NCBI RefSeq assembly: GCF_001975785.1
Contig: NZ_MSFI01000009.1
Coordinates: 248,001-312,000 of the forward strand
DNA: 64,000 bases
DNA from: Domibacillus epiphyticus
Lineage (GTDB): Bacteria > Bacillota > Bacilli > Bacillales > Domibacillaceae
Direction: 5' to 3'
Shown here piece after piece: positions 19,433 through 30,297 of this stretch. Position 1 is the first letter of the stretch; each line of letters opens with the position of its first letter. The position numbers and the translations under genes were made by a program. The notes beneath the pieces are model-generated. The model was given only the letters and a program-made list of their open reading frames with translations. It had not been told where the DNA came from and made no database searches.

Positions 19433-20764
19433 ATGCCAACAGTGGCATTTCATACATTAGGCTGCAAGGTTAACCATTATGAAACTGAAGCGATCTGGCA
19501 GTTGTTTGAACAAAATGGGTACGAACGGACCGATTTCGAAAAGACATCGGACGTGTATGTGATCAATACGTGTACCGTAACGAATACAGGAGACAAAAAA
19601 AGCAGGCAGGTCATTCGCCGTGCTGTCCGGAAAAACCCAGATGCTGTTATTTGTGTAACCGGCTGTTACGCTCAGACGTCCCCGGCTGAAATTATGGCCA
19701 TTCCCGGTGTGGACGTTGTCGTCGGTACACAAGATCGTGTAAAAATGCTTGAATACATCGAGCAGTATAAACAGGAACGTCAGCCAATCAACGCAGTCGG
19801 AAACATAATGAAAAATCGGGTATATGAAGAGCTTGATGTACCGGCATTCACAGATCGGACAAGGGCATCTTTGAAAATCCAGGAAGGCTGCAATAACTTT
19901 TGCACGTTTTGTATTATTCCGTGGGCCCGTGGTTTAATGCGTTCACGAAATCCGGAAGAGGTTATACGTCAAGCAAATCAGCTTGTTCAATCGGGCTATC
20001 AGGAAATCGTGCTGACGGGGATTCATACAGGTGGTTACGGTTCTGACTTCAAAGATTACAACCTTGCCATGCTTTTGCGTGATCTCGAAGCGAAAGTGCC
20101 AGGATTGAAACGAATTCGCATTTCATCGATTGAAGCAAGTCAATTAACGGATGAAGTCATTGACGTTATTGATAAATCCAACATCGTTGTACGTCATTTG
20201 CATATTCCGCTTCAATCCGGATCGGATACGGTGTTAAAACGGATGCGCCGCAAATATACGATGGACTTTTTTGCAGATCGCCTGAATCGCTTGAAAAAAG
20301 CACTTCCAGGCCTTGCTGTAACTTCTGATGTTATCGTAGGATTCCCTGGTGAAACAGAAGAAGAATTTATGGAAACATACAACTTTATTAAAGAACACCG
20401 CTTTTCTGAACTGCATGTTTTTCCTTACTCAAAACGAACAGGAACACCGGCAGCGCGTATGGATGACCAGGTTGACGAGGACGTGAAAAATGAACGTGTT
20501 CACAAACTGATTGCTCTTTCTGATCAGCTTGCAAAAGAATACGCTGCAGATTTTGAAAACGAAGTACTTGAAGTGATTCCGGAAGAGCCGTTTAAAGAAG
20601 GCGGAGAGGGTCTATATAGCGGCTATACAGATAATTATTTGAAAGTCGTTTTCCCAGTAACAGAAGACATGGTTGGGAAAATTGTGAAAGTAAAAATTAC
20701 AAAAGCAGGCTACCCGTACAACGAAGGCCAATTTGTCCGGGTGTTGGATGCGCTTCACGCTTAA
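19433..20764 (+). CDS. mtaB: tRNA (N6-threonylcarbamoyladenosine37)-C2 methylthiotransferase MtaB
   Basis: Radical SAM methylthiotransferase that turns t6A37 into ms2t6A in tRNA. 443 residues: N-terminal UPF0004 domain with cluster cysteines (LGCKVN at 9-14, NTCTVT, GCYAQ), radical SAM motif C153-NNF-C157-TF-C160 and a C-terminal TRAM-like domain. The start at 19433 follows GAGGTG; the open frame extends upstream into rsmE but has no site. Last gene of the dnaK operon. Confidence 0.95.
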   Translation: MPTVAFHTLGCKVNHYETEAIWQLFEQNGYERTDFEKTSDVYVINTCTVTNTGDKKSRQVIRRAVRKNPDAVICVTGCYAQTSPAEIMAIPGVDVVVGTQDRVKMLEYIEQYKQERQPINAVGNIMKNRVYEELDVPAFTDRTRASLKIQEGCNNFCTFCIIPWARGLMRSRNPEEVIRQANQLVQSGYQEIVLTGIHTGGYGSDFKDYNLAMLLRDLEAKVPGLKRIRISSIEASQLTDEVIDVIDKSNIVVRHLHIPLQSGSDTVLKRMRRKYTMDFFADRLNRLKKALPGLAVTSDVIVGFPGETEEEFMETYNFIKEHRFSELHVFPYSKRTGTPAARMDDQVDEDVKNERVHKLIALSDQLAKEYAADFENEVLEVIPEEPFKEGGEGLYSGYTDNYLKVVFPVTEDMVGKIVKVKITKAGYPYNEGQFVRVLDALHA

Positions 20765-20846
20765 CATATAGCTGAGATGTTTATCAGAAAAATTGAGGGA
20801 GACCTCACGCGGCTGTTTAAATCGAAGCAATAGGATATTAATTGGT

Positions 20847-20876
20847 AAAAAGCTGGCATATTGCCGGCTTTTTTAC
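20847..20876 (+). terminator. Terminator of the hrcA-mtaB operon
   Basis: AAAGCTGGC-ATATT-GCCGGCTTT followed by TTTT. Confidence 0.85.
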
Positions 20877-20953
20877 GTCAATTTTCTCGCGGGGTATACA
20901 TAATGATGATATGATAAAAACGTTCGGATAACTATTGTGAAGGGGCGCTGTCT

Positions 20954-21637
20954 ATGATCTCGGATACATTTGGAGATATTGCAAAAACGATTGATCATAC
21001 GTTATTAAAAGCTGATGCTACAAAAGAAGAAATTGAAAAACTATGTGAAGAAGCAAAACGTTATGGCTTCGCATCTGTATGTGTCAACCCGTCACGTGTG
21101 AAACAGGCTGCGGAAATACTCCGTGAATCAGAGGTGAAAGTATGTACAGTGATCGGCTTCCCGCTCGGGGCTGTGGTGGCTGAAGTGAAAGCATTTGAAA
21201 CGAAAACAGCGATTGATCACGGAGCAGCCGAAGTGGACATGGTCATTAACATTGGCGCATTAAAAGACGCTGATTTTGATACAGTTGAAAAAGACATTAA
21301 AGCGGTAGCTGCTTCCGCAAAGGGGAAAGCGCTTTTGAAAGTCATTATTGAAACGAGCCTTTTAACGGAGAAAGAAAAGAAGAAAGCGTGTGAACTTGCA
21401 GTGGCAGCGGGTGCAGATTATGTGAAAACATCGACTGGTTTTTCTACCGGCGGTGCTACAGAAGACGACATCAGACTAATGCGTGATACAGTGGGCCCAA
21501 AAATTGGTGTGAAAGCGTCTGGAGGCGTTCGAACGATGCAAGACGCGATGGCCATGATAAAAGCCGGTGCAACCCGAATCGGTGCCAGCTCCGGTGTCAG
21601 TATTGTAACAGGTCTAAAAGGGGAAAGTGCTTATTAA
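20954..21637 (+). CDS. deoC: Deoxyribose-phosphate aldolase
   Basis: Cleaves 2-deoxyribose-5-phosphate to acetaldehyde and glyceraldehyde-3-phosphate in deoxynucleoside breakdown. 227 residues; the [13 protein letters not shown] motif carries the Schiff-base lysine, and KVIIETSLL and KASGGVRT are family motifs. GAAGGGG lies upstream of the ATG. In B. subtilis deoC is in a dra-nupC-pdp operon elsewhere; here it stands alone between mtaB and rpsU, where B. subtilis has the Na/Pi transporter gene yqeW. Confidence 0.95.
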   Translation: MISDTFGDIAKTIDHTLLKADATKEEIEKLCEEAKRYGFASVCVNPSRVKQAAEILRESEVKVCTVIGFPLGAVVAEVKAFETKTAIDHGAAEVDMVINIGALKDADFDTVEKDIKAVAASAKGKALLKVIIETSLLTEKEKKKACELAVAAGADYVKTSTGFSTGGATEDDIRLMRDTVGPKIGVKASGGVRTMQDAMAMIKAGATRIGASSGVSIVTGLKGESAY

Positions 21638-21650
21638 CCGCGCTTTTTTT
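21624..21650 (+). terminator. Weak terminator after deoC
   Basis: AAAGTGC, nine-base loop, GCGCTTT followed by TTTT; overlaps the deoC stop. Confidence 0.5.
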
Positions 21651-21664
21651 GTAAAGAAAGTTTC

Positions 21665-21693
21665 TTGACCATGTACTTTCGTTGTATTATAAT
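21665..21693 (+). promoter_or_regulatory. SigA promoter of rpsU-yqeY
   Basis: TTGACC (21665-21670), 17-base spacer, TATAAT (21688-21693). A 9-bp inverted repeat (CCATGTACT 21669-21677, AGTACATGG 21699-21707) brackets the -10 and the likely start site. Confidence 0.85.
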
Positions 21694-21746
21694 AGTTCAG
21701 TACATGGAATTTCCATCGTAATGTGTTCGGAGGGAGGGAAAAAGAA

Positions 21747-21920
21747 ATGTCAAAAACTGTTGTTCGCAAAAACGAATCGCTTGAAGATGCACTGCGCCGT
21801 TTCAAACGTACTGTTTCTAAAACAGGTACCCTGCAGGAATACAGAAAGCGTGAATTTTATGAAAAACCAAGCGTGAAACGCAAAAAGAAATCAGAAGCAG
21901 CTCGCAAACGTAAGTTCTAA
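21747..21920 (+). CDS. rpsU: 30S ribosomal protein S21
   Basis: 57-residue basic protein starting [20 protein letters not shown] and ending [12 protein letters not shown], the full S21 sequence pattern. Helps mRNA binding on the 30S platform. Start at 21747 with AGGGAGG upstream. Cotranscribed with yqeY, 14 bases downstream. Confidence 0.96.
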   Translation: MSKTVVRKNESLEDALRRFKRTVSKTGTLQEYRKREFYEKPSVKRKKKSEAARKRKF

Positions 21921-21934
21921 GAGGAGGTTTTACT

Positions 21935-22381
21935 ATGAGTCTTCTCGGACGTCTTAACGACGACATGAAGCAAGCGATGAAGAGCAAAGAGAAAGAAAAG
22001 CTGACAGTCATCCGTATGCTTAAAGCTGCATTGCAAAATGAAGGCATTAAGGCAGGCGGCCGCGACCTGACGGAAGAGGAAGAACTGACAGTCCTTTCTC
22101 GCGAAGTGAAACAGCGCAAAGACTCCCTCCATGAGTTTGAAAAAGCCGGCCGCGAGGATCTTGTGGCGAAAATTCAGACTGAACTAACTTACGTGAACGA
22201 ATATATGCCTGAGCAGCTTTCAGAAGAAGAAGTTTCTGCCATTGTTGATGAAACAATCGCAGAAACAGGTGCTTCTGTTAAAGCGGATATTGGGAAGGTA
22301 ATGGGTGCTCTTATGCCAAAAGTAAAAGGTAAAGCAGACGGATCACTTGTCAACCGCCTTGTCCAGCAAAAGCTGTTGTAA
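21935..22381 (+). CDS. yqeY: GatB/YqeY domain protein
   Basis: 148 residues forming the stand-alone YqeY helical domain related to the tail of the GatB amidotransferase subunit: [20 protein letters not shown] at the start, [11 protein letters not shown] and the C-terminal [20 protein letters not shown]. That tail motif is the tRNA-binding part in GatB; the stand-alone protein has no proven function. AGGAGG precedes the ATG and the rpsU-yqeY pairing is conserved. Confidence 0.94.
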   Translation: MSLLGRLNDDMKQAMKSKEKEKLTVIRMLKAALQNEGIKAGGRDLTEEEELTVLSREVKQRKDSLHEFEKAGREDLVAKIQTELTYVNEYMPEQLSEEEVSAIVDETIAETGASVKADIGKVMGALMPKVKGKADGSLVNRLVQQKLL

Positions 22382-22384
22382 TGA

Positions 22385-22421
22385 AAAAAAACTGCCGACC
22401 ATTAGGACGGCAGTTTTTTTA
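22385..22421 (+). terminator. Terminator of rpsU-yqeY
   Basis: AAAACTGCCG-ACCATTAGGA-CGGCAGTTTT with a following T-run. Confidence 0.88.
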
Positions 22422-22493
22422 TGTTTCAGTCGCTCTTTGAATGAAATAGGGGTTAGTTTTATTTTAAAAACATCTTTTACACCCATACTTTTT

Positions 22494-22519
22494 TGAAACC
22501 TTTTTATGTCTTTTCCGTA
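22494..22519 (+). promoter_or_regulatory. SigW-type promoter of the nfeD-floA operon
   Basis: TGAAAC (22494-22499), 16-base spacer, CGTA (22516-22519). This is the exact SigW (ECF, envelope stress) consensus. In B. subtilis the equivalent yqeZ-yqfA-yqfB operon is SigW-dependent. Confidence 0.82.
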
Positions 22520-22548
22520 TTAATAAAAAAGAGCCGGCAGGAAGGGCG

Positions 22549-23265
22549 GTGAGAACGATTCAATTCATTAAATGGAGCGGCATATTGGCAGCCGGGACGA
22601 TGCTTCCAGCAAATGACGGAGGGGGACCATTTGTTCAATTTGCGACAAATCCTTTTGTTGTGATAGTCTTATTGTCGGTTATGTTGACGGGTTTTGTTCT
22701 GGAATTATTTACACCTGGTTTCGGATTTCCCGGCGCAGCAGGCACATTGGCACTCATTTTGTTTATAACAGGTCATGTTATGTCTGGAGACGCTGATATT
22801 ATGACAGTGTTGCTTATTTTATTTGGTATTCTCTTTATTCTGGCAGAAGTAATTCTGCCAGGCGGAATTGTCGGCTTAATTGGATTTATCCTATTTTCCG
22901 CCGGTGTTCTGTTTGCTGGAGCAAGTATGCACTGGATGGCGATTTCACTCTTAATCGCTTTTTCCATTTCAACAGCAGCATTGATTTTGATGGTAAAGGT
23001 GTTGGGAAAAGAAATGAAATTTTTCAAAAAATTCATTTTAAATGATTCGACGAATACAGAGCATGGGTACGTGTCGAACGAAAATCGCTCAGACTTAATT
23101 GGGAAAAAAGGGATTACAAAAACACCCCTTCGTCCGTCTGGCACAGTTGACATAGACGGCGAGCGAATCGATGCCGTCGCAGAAGGCGTTTTTATATTAA
23201 CTGGCAAGGAAGTTGCGGTTGTAAAAACAGAAGGCGCCCGCATTGTTGTAAGAGAACTCGAATAG
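22549..23265 (+). CDS. NfeD-like membrane protein, short form without protease domain
   Basis: 238 residues: three to five transmembrane segments (about 33-170, including [18 protein letters not shown] and [17 protein letters not shown]) and a C-terminal OB-fold NfeD domain (about 190-238; [16 protein letters not shown]). It lacks the N-terminal ClpP-class serine protease domain carried by B. subtilis YqeZ (over 400 residues). The 128-base gap upstream cannot encode it. NfeD proteins partner with flotillins, and floA follows directly. Start taken as GTG 22549, although the GGAAGGG site is only two bases away, so the exact start is uncertain. Confidence 0.85.
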   Translation: MRTIQFIKWSGILAAGTMLPANDGGGPFVQFATNPFVVIVLLSVMLTGFVLELFTPGFGFPGAAGTLALILFITGHVMSGDADIMTVLLILFGILFILAEVILPGGIVGLIGFILFSAGVLFAGASMHWMAISLLIAFSISTAALILMVKVLGKEMKFFKKFILNDSTNTEHGYVSNENRSDLIGKKGITKTPLRPSGTVDIDGERIDAVAEGVFILTGKEVAVVKTEGARIVVRELE

Positions 23266-23278
23266 AGGAGGAAATATT

Positions 23279-24274
23279 ATGGTAGTCAGCAGTACAATTT
23301 TGCTTATCGTCGCGATTGTGGCGGCGATTATATTACTTAGTGTTTTACTTACGTTCGTTCCTGTAATGCTCTGGGTATCGGCCCTTGCAGCAGGTGTAAA
23401 GATCAGCATCTTTACCCTTATCGGGATGCGTCTCCGCCGGGTAATTCCGAGCCGAGTTGTAAACCCGCTCATAAAAGCATCAAAAGCGGGACTAAATGTA
23501 TCAATTAATCAACTAGAAAGCCATTATTTAGCGGGGGGGAACGTTGACCGTGTTGTCAATGCGCTAATTGCCGCACACCGTGCAAATATTGATTTATCAT
23601 TTGAACGTGCAGCCGCAATTGACCTAGCGGGGCGTGATGTGTTAGAAGCGGTACAGATGTCAGTTAATCCAAAAGTAATCGAAACACCGTTTATTTCCGG
23701 TGTAGCGATGAACGGAATTGAAGTAAAAGCAAAAGCGCGTATAACGGTTCGGGCGAATATTGACCGTCTAGTCGGTGGTGCTGGTGAAGAAACCATTGTT
23801 GCTCGTGTAGGGGAAGGGATTGTTTCCACCATTGGTTCAAGTGATCATCACAAAAAAGTTCTGGAAAATCCGGATATGATTTCACAAACTGTTTTAAACA
23901 AAGGTCTGGATTCCGGTACGGCTTTTGAAATTCTTTCCATTGATATTGCGGATGTTGATATCGGCAAAAATATCGGTGCAGAGCTGCAAACAGAACAGGC
24001 AGAAGCCGATAAAAACATCGCCCAGGCAAAAGCGGAAGAACGCCGTGCAATGGCAGTTGCTAATGAGCAGGAAATGAAAGCCCGCGTTCAGGAAATGAGG
24101 GCGAAAGTAGTGGAAGCGGAAGCGGATGTACCGCGGGCGATGGGTGAAGCCCTTCGATCCGGAAATATCGGCGTTATGGATTATTTAAATATCCAGAACG
24201 TATCAGCCGATACGGATATGCGGGGTGCGATCGGTGGTATGACAGGAAAGAAAAAAGAAGACGACAGTAAATAG
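23279..24274 (+). CDS. floA: Flotillin-like protein FloA
   Basis: 331 residues: an N-terminal membrane hairpin (about 3-50), the SPFH-like domain and an Ala/Glu-rich coiled coil (about 235-290; [18 protein letters not shown]). Organises ordered membrane microdomains and affects membrane fluidity, signalling and sporulation. AGAGGAGG precedes the ATG. Second gene of the SigW-type operon; the pairing with NfeD is a family-wide rule. Confidence 0.95.
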   Translation: MVVSSTILLIVAIVAAIILLSVLLTFVPVMLWVSALAAGVKISIFTLIGMRLRRVIPSRVVNPLIKASKAGLNVSINQLESHYLAGGNVDRVVNALIAAHRANIDLSFERAAAIDLAGRDVLEAVQMSVNPKVIETPFISGVAMNGIEVKAKARITVRANIDRLVGGAGEETIVARVGEGIVSTIGSSDHHKKVLENPDMISQTVLNKGLDSGTAFEILSIDIADVDIGKNIGAELQTEQAEADKNIAQAKAEERRAMAVANEQEMKARVQEMRAKVVEAEADVPRAMGEALRSGNIGVMDYLNIQNVSADTDMRGAIGGMTGKKKEDDSK

Positions 24275-24287
24275 GAGGTCATTTGCA

Positions 24288-24614
24288 ATGGAAGGACTTA
24301 TATTAGCCATCATTGCCGGCTTGATCTCTATGTTTTTTAATAAAGAAAAAAATAAAGATAAAAAACGGGCCCCAAAAAAAGGGGAGCAGCATGAAAAAAA
24401 GTTGGCGGAAAAAGCAGAAAAGAAAGTAAAAGAGCTGTCCGATCATCCTCCTATCCCAAAACCGGTTCAAATAAGCGAACAAAGACAGCCGCGTCCGCGC
24501 AAACCGGTATCACCTCCAATAAAAGGTGCTGAAGAATGGTCCGATCAAGATTTCTTGAGAGGGATTATATTATCTGAAGTACTTGGTCCGCCAAAATCAA
24601 AGCGCAAAAAGTGA
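24288..24614 (+). CDS. Small membrane-anchored basic protein (YqfB-like)
   Basis: 108 residues of unknown function: a hydrophobic N-terminus (about 2-17, EGLILAIIAGLISMFF), a strongly lysine-rich stretch (18-55) and a Pro/Arg-rich part ending in SDQDFLRGIILSEVLGPPKS. It occupies the place of yqfB after floA and has GGAGGTC upstream of its ATG, so it is probably the third member of the SigW-type operon. Homology to YqfB is inferred from position only. Confidence 0.75.
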   Translation: MEGLILAIIAGLISMFFNKEKNKDKKRAPKKGEQHEKKLAEKAEKKVKELSDHPPIPKPVQISEQRQPRPRKPVSPPIKGAEEWSDQDFLRGIILSEVLGPPKSKRKK

Positions 24615-24619
24615 TGAAT

Positions 24620-24663
24620 GCCTCTTTCTTTTCATACGATATGAAAAGAAAGGGGCGTTTTTT
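24620..24663 (+). terminator. Terminator hairpin abutting yqfC, with a SigE-like -10 in its loop
   Basis: GCCTCTTTCTTTTCATA (24620-24636) pairs with TATGAAAAGAAAGGGGC (24640-24656), a 17-bp stem with one G-U pair, followed by TTTTTT (24658-24663) and the yqfC ATG. CATACGAT (24633-24640) resembles the SigE -10 CATACANT, and the yqfC ribosome binding site AAAGGGG is in the 3' arm. Confidence 0.75.
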
Positions 24664-24957
24664 ATGAGAAGGAGAGATGGTGCTGCGTTTATCAGCAAAT
24701 TGGCCGGGCTTCCTGAAGATGTGACCGGCCATGTGCCACGAATGACGATAATCGGAAATAAGCAGATATTGATTCATCATCCTGAAAGACTGGAACAATT
24801 TACGGATCAGGATGTCCTCATTAAACTGCCTGAAGCGAAGATAAGAATAACAGGTAAATTACTAGAAGTAAAAGAGTTAATGCCTTCAGAAATTGTCGTT
24901 GAAGGAACCATTACAAATGTTCAATTTGAGACGAAACAGGGGAAATGTTTTGGCTAA
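24664..24957 (+). CDS. yqfC: Sporulation protein YqfC
   Basis: 97 residues of the YabP/YqfC family (LPEDVTGHVPRMTIIGNKQI, HHPERLEQFTDQDVLIKL). In B. subtilis yqfC and yqfD are transcribed by SigE in the mother cell; the exact function is unknown. The ATG at 24664 is preceded by AAAGGGG inside a terminator hairpin, so translation from long upstream transcripts should be blocked. It overlaps the start of yqfD by eight bases. Confidence 0.9.
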   Translation: MRRRDGAAFISKLAGLPEDVTGHVPRMTIIGNKQILIHHPERLEQFTDQDVLIKLPEAKIRITGKLLEVKELMPSEIVVEGTITNVQFETKQGKCFG

Positions 24958-26074
24958 TCTTTTTTTGTCGGGTGCAGTGACAGTTGTTGTTTCAGGTCCG
25001 GAAGCTTCATTGTTTCCCGGCAGGCTGCATGAGTGCGGAGCTGTCCTTGTTCACATTCATTACGAAAAAGAAGACATCATTCGCTTTCAAATGCCTGTTC
25101 GTCATCTCGGTCTGCTGCGAAAAGAAGCACGTCATTTTAAAGGAAAAGTTCGTCTGGAAAAAGGGACGGGCTTGCCGTTTCTTTTGCGTAGGATGATAGA
25201 AAACTATACTTTTTTGTTGTGTAGTATTTGCTTTTTTTTCATTATCGTTCTCCTTTCAGCAATGATTATTCGGATTGATGTAACAGGAGCTGATGTACAG
25301 ACAGAAAAGCAGATCAGAGCTTTTTTAAAAAAAGAAGGAATTCGTGAAGGTGCCATACGGTTTGAGCGGGTCAATGAACAGGAGTTGTCACAAAACATTT
25401 TATTACACGTACCGAATGTCACTCGATTTTCACTTAAAAAAAGCGGCGTCGTTTACAAAGCAGACGTTTCTTTGAGTAAACAACAAAAAGAAACGGCCTC
25501 AGACAGACGTCATTTATATGCTTCTAAAGCGGGTGTCATTCACGACTTGTTTGTTGAGTATGGTGAAACAAAAGCGAGACGAGGAGAATTTGTTGAAAAA
25601 GGTGAAAGGCTGATTAAAGGCTCAAAAAAACATCCGGCACGCGGCACCGTAACAGCGGAGACGTGGTATAAAGTAACAGTAACAGCGGGGAATGACAAGC
25701 TGTTGACAAGGAGCGGTAAAAAAAGACTGAATGTGTATGTTTCATTGGGTGATAAAGAATATGTCCTGTGGAAACCATCTTCATTGCGCAAGCCATTTCA
25801 GTCCGAGGAGCACCGATATGAGCTTCATTTTTTCTCTTATACATTGCCCTTCTCGATCCTTACGGTGACTGATTATGAGGTAGAGAAAATAAACACGGTG
25901 GAAACAGAGGAGGAAATGCAAAGAAGAGCAATTCAGACAGCCCGGACAGCTATGATGATGCGCCTCCCTGAAAAGGCTCGTATTCAAGGCGAAAACGTTT
26001 TACAGAAGCGGGTTGATAATGGTAAAGTTAAAATGATTATACACTTCCAAGTACTTGAAAATATTGCAAACTAA
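24950..26074 (+). CDS. yqfD: Sporulation protein YqfD
   Basis: About 374 residues with a single transmembrane helix near residues 83-105 (FLLCSICFFFIIVLLSAMII) and an extracytoplasmic or intermembrane C-terminal domain (DVTGADVQTEKQIRAFL onward). Mother-cell sporulation protein of unclear role. Start taken as TTG 24950, with AGGGGAA eight bases upstream; this places the family-conserved FLSGAVTVVVSG at the N-terminus. Upstream in-frame TTG/ATG codons inside yqfC are less likely. Confidence 0.88.
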   Translation: MANLFLSGAVTVVVSGPEASLFPGRLHECGAVLVHIHYEKEDIIRFQMPVRHLGLLRKEARHFKGKVRLEKGTGLPFLLRRMIENYTFLLCSICFFFIIVLLSAMIIRIDVTGADVQTEKQIRAFLKKEGIREGAIRFERVNEQELSQNILLHVPNVTRFSLKKSGVVYKADVSLSKQQKETASDRRHLYASKAGVIHDLFVEYGETKARRGEFVEKGERLIKGSKKHPARGTVTAETWYKVTVTAGNDKLLTRSGKKRLNVYVSLGDKEYVLWKPSSLRKPFQSEEHRYELHFFSYTLPFSILTVTDYEVEKINTVETEEEMQRRAIQTARTAMMMRLPEKARIQGENVLQKRVDNGKVKMIIHFQVLENIAN

Positions 26075-26099
26075 CCTGTCAACTAAGGAGAATCAGTGA

Positions 26100-27089
26100 A
26101 TGCAGGAAGAAATAAAGTCAGCAGCCGTCGCAATTGGCGACCAAAATGAAACGATATTATTATTCGGAGTATCCGACCGTAATTTAACGATTATGGAAGA
26201 AGAATTTCATGTCTCCATTGTCACACGCGGGGAAGCGGTTCATATCTCCGGACCGGCGGATAACGTTGAAAAGGCCCGTATTGTGGTCGAGCAGCTTCTG
26301 GCAGTCATTCGCAAGCAAATAAACATTAGTGAACGTGATGTGATCAACGCCGTTCAAATGGCAAAAAACGGTACGATTGAATATCTTGATGAGTTATACG
26401 AAGAAGAAATTACGAAAAATGCCAAAGGAAAATCGATTCGTATTAAAACACTCGGACAGCGTGATTATATAGAAGCGATTCGCAGCCATGATCTAGTCTT
26501 CGGAATCGGTCCAGCCGGCACAGGGAAAACGTATCTTGCAGTTGTCATGGCCGTCCGTGCACTTAAGAACAGCCGGGTAAAACGTATTATATTAACACGC
26601 CCGGCCGTAGAAGCAGGCGAAAGTCTTGGTTTTTTGCCAGGTGATTTAAAAGAAAAAGTTGATCCGTACTTACGTCCGCTATATGATGCATTACATGACG
26701 TTCTTGGTGCAGAACATACGGAACGGATGATTGAACGGGGTACAATTGAAGTTGCACCTCTTGCATACATGCGCGGCAGGACACTTGATGATGCATTTGT
26801 TATTCTTGACGAGGCACAAAATACGACGAATGCACAAATGAAAATGTTTTTAACACGGCTTGGTTTCGGATCAAAGATGGTCATTACCGGTGACCGGACG
26901 CAAATTGATTTGCCGAAAGGAGCAGTATCAGGGCTTGTTTCGGCAGAGCGGATATTGGAAAACACGAGCGGTATTTCTTTTATTTATCTTAATCAAAATG
27001 ATGTTGTCCGGCATCCACTCGTGGCGAAAGTCATTAATGCATATGAAAAAGCGGAAAAAGGAGACGACAAGAATGGCACTCGACGTTGA
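26100..27089 (+). CDS. phoH: PhoH-family ATPase
   Basis: 329 residues: N-terminal KH-like RNA-binding region (about 10-75) and a P-loop ATPase with GPAGTGKT (137-144) and the DEAQN Walker B, of the PhoH family linked to RNA metabolism. AAGGAG precedes the ATG. Its last 17 bases overlap ybeY. The pgpH gene that separates phoH from ybeY in B. subtilis is missing. Confidence 0.94.
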   Translation: MQEEIKSAAVAIGDQNETILLFGVSDRNLTIMEEEFHVSIVTRGEAVHISGPADNVEKARIVVEQLLAVIRKQINISERDVINAVQMAKNGTIEYLDELYEEEITKNAKGKSIRIKTLGQRDYIEAIRSHDLVFGIGPAGTGKTYLAVVMAVRALKNSRVKRIILTRPAVEAGESLGFLPGDLKEKVDPYLRPLYDALHDVLGAEHTERMIERGTIEVAPLAYMRGRTLDDAFVILDEAQNTTNAQMKMFLTRLGFGSKMVITGDRTQIDLPKGAVSGLVSAERILENTSGISFIYLNQNDVVRHPLVAKVINAYEKAEKGDDKNGTRR

Positions 27090-27520
27090 TTTTCTCGATG
27101 AAACGAACAGTCTGGCAGAGGACGCGGCGAAGCTGTCAGAGACTCTCCTCCAGCTTGCAGCAGAAAAAGAAAACATTCCGGATGGCAGTGAAATTTCCGT
27201 AACGTTCGTAACCAATGACCGTATTCAAGAAATTAACCGTGAATATCGCGATAAAGACGCACCTACAGATGTCATCTCCTTTGCTTTGGAGGAAATGGGT
27301 GAAGACGAAGTGGCCATTACAGGAGCCGATATGCCGCGTGTCCTTGGTGATATTATCATTTCAATTGAACGCGCAAAGGAACAGGCTGAGGATTACGGAC
27401 ACTCATTTGAGAGGGAGCTGGGCTTTTTAACGGTACACGGATTTCTTCATTTGCTTGGATATGACCATATGACTGAAGAAGACGAAAAAGAAATGTTTGG
27501 CCGGCAAAAAGAGATTCTTG

Positions 27521-27543
<23 letters not shown>
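27073..27543 (+). CDS. ybeY: Endoribonuclease YbeY
   Basis: 156-residue zinc endoribonuclease needed for 16S rRNA 3'-end maturation and 70S quality control. The metal site H122-GFL-H126-LLGYD-H132 (HxxxHxxxxxH) is intact, and [18 protein letters not shown] is the family motif. The start at 27073 lies inside the end of phoH after AGGAG, implying translational coupling. Its end overlaps dgkA. Confidence 0.95.
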
Positions 27544-29212
<1,669 letters not shown>

Positions 29213-29236
29213 TGGTCCGCATGAGGGGTTGAGATC

Positions 29237-30016
29237 ATGCTTGAAAAATGGGAAGGCATTGTACTTCGGACAAATGACTATGGTGAAACGAATAAGATCG
29301 TGACCATGTTTACACGTGAAAAAGGAAAAAAAGCGGCTGTAGCAAGAGGCGCAAAGAAAACAAACAGCCGCTTATCTGGTGTAACGCAGCCGTTTACCCA
29401 TGGATTTTTTCTTGTGCAGGGAGGCCGCGGCCTCGGCACGATGCAGCAAGGGGAAGCCCTTTCATCGATGCGGCACATTCGAGAAGATTTAACGAAAACA
29501 GCTTATGCAGCCTATATCGTTGAATTGACAGACAGAACGACAGAAGACGGTGAAACAAATCCATATTTATTTCATTTGCTCCAAAAAAGCCTTGATTACA
29601 TAAATGAAGGTGCCGACGCGGCGATTGTGACGAACATATTTGAAATGAAAATGCTCTCGCAAGTTGGTTTGCGTCCAGAGATGTCTGCCTGTGCGGTGTG
29701 CGGGGAAACGGAAGGGAAGTTTGGCTTTTCAATCCGGGAAAACGGACTAATTTGCCACCGCTGCTTTGAGCACGATCCACACTTTTTGCCGCTGTCACAA
29801 GTCTCGCTTCGTCTCCTACGTTTATTTTATTTTTTTGACCTTGAACGGCTCGGAAATATTGATGTAAAGGAAGCGACAAAAAAAGAACTCCGTGCTGCGA
29901 TTTCCATGTATTATGATGAATATGCCGGCCTGTATTTAAAATCGCGCCGTTTTTTGGAGCAGATGGAACGAATGGATCACGTTTTTAGTGTGAAGGAAGA
30001 GTCGGATGATGATTGA
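29237..30016 (+). CDS. recO: DNA repair protein RecO
   Basis: 259-residue recombination mediator that loads RecA on SSB-covered DNA. N-terminal OB fold ([19 protein letters not shown]), helical domain and a zinc motif with Cys pairs CAVC and CHRC. GAGGGG precedes the ATG. The tiny yqzL gene that lies between era and recO in B. subtilis has no room here (24-base gap). Confidence 0.95.
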   Translation: MLEKWEGIVLRTNDYGETNKIVTMFTREKGKKAAVARGAKKTNSRLSGVTQPFTHGFFLVQGGRGLGTMQQGEALSSMRHIREDLTKTAYAAYIVELTDRTTEDGETNPYLFHLLQKSLDYINEGADAAIVTNIFEMKMLSQVGLRPEMSACAVCGETEGKFGFSIRENGLICHRCFEHDPHFLPLSQVSLRLLRLFYFFDLERLGNIDVKEATKKELRAAISMYYDEYAGLYLKSRRFLEQMERMDHVFSVKEESDDD

Positions 30017-30065
30017 CAAAAGTTCATTTTTGGATTACTTTTTAATAGATAAAAGCAAATAGTCA

Positions 30066-30274
30066 CTGCAATGAAGGAAAAAAGTACGCGATGTATTCTT
30101 TCTTAGCGAACCCGGGATAGTGGAAGCCGGGGAAAGAACAGCGCTGAATAGGCACTCTGGAGCAGATCAATGTAAAAAAAGCGGCCGGTTTTCAGGCAAG
30201 TAGGGTGGAACCGCGGGCAAATATGACCCGTCCCTATGTACACAACATTGTTGTACATAGGGACGGGTTTTTTG
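30066..30274 (+). promoter_or_regulatory. Glycine T-box riboswitch of glyQS
   Basis: The leader holds a stem I region with GGGATAGTGGAAGCC-type loops, the specifier codon GGC (30151-30153, in GAATAGGCACT), the T-box core AGGGTGGAACCGCG (30202-30215) and a terminator (30226-30274). GGC specifies glycine, matching the downstream glyQS. Uncharged tRNA-Gly would favour the antiterminator and switch on synthetase expression. Confidence 0.95.
30226..30274 (+). terminator. T-box-controlled terminator
   Basis: ACCCGTCCCTATGTACA pairs with TGTACATAGGGACGGGT, followed by TTTTTT: a 17-bp perfect stem. It is the OFF state of the T-box. Confidence 0.92.
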
Positions 30275-30297
30275 TTGAAAAAAAGGAGGAAAAAGAC

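Noticed and set aside
20777-20833. 18-codon open frame MFIRKIEGDLTRLFKSKQ after mtaB
   Set aside because: No ribosome binding site and it lies between mtaB and its terminator; most likely untranslated.
26465-26965. 166-codon minus-strand open frame inside phoH
   Set aside because: Antisense to a conserved ATPase; composition is that of a complementary reading, with no start signal.
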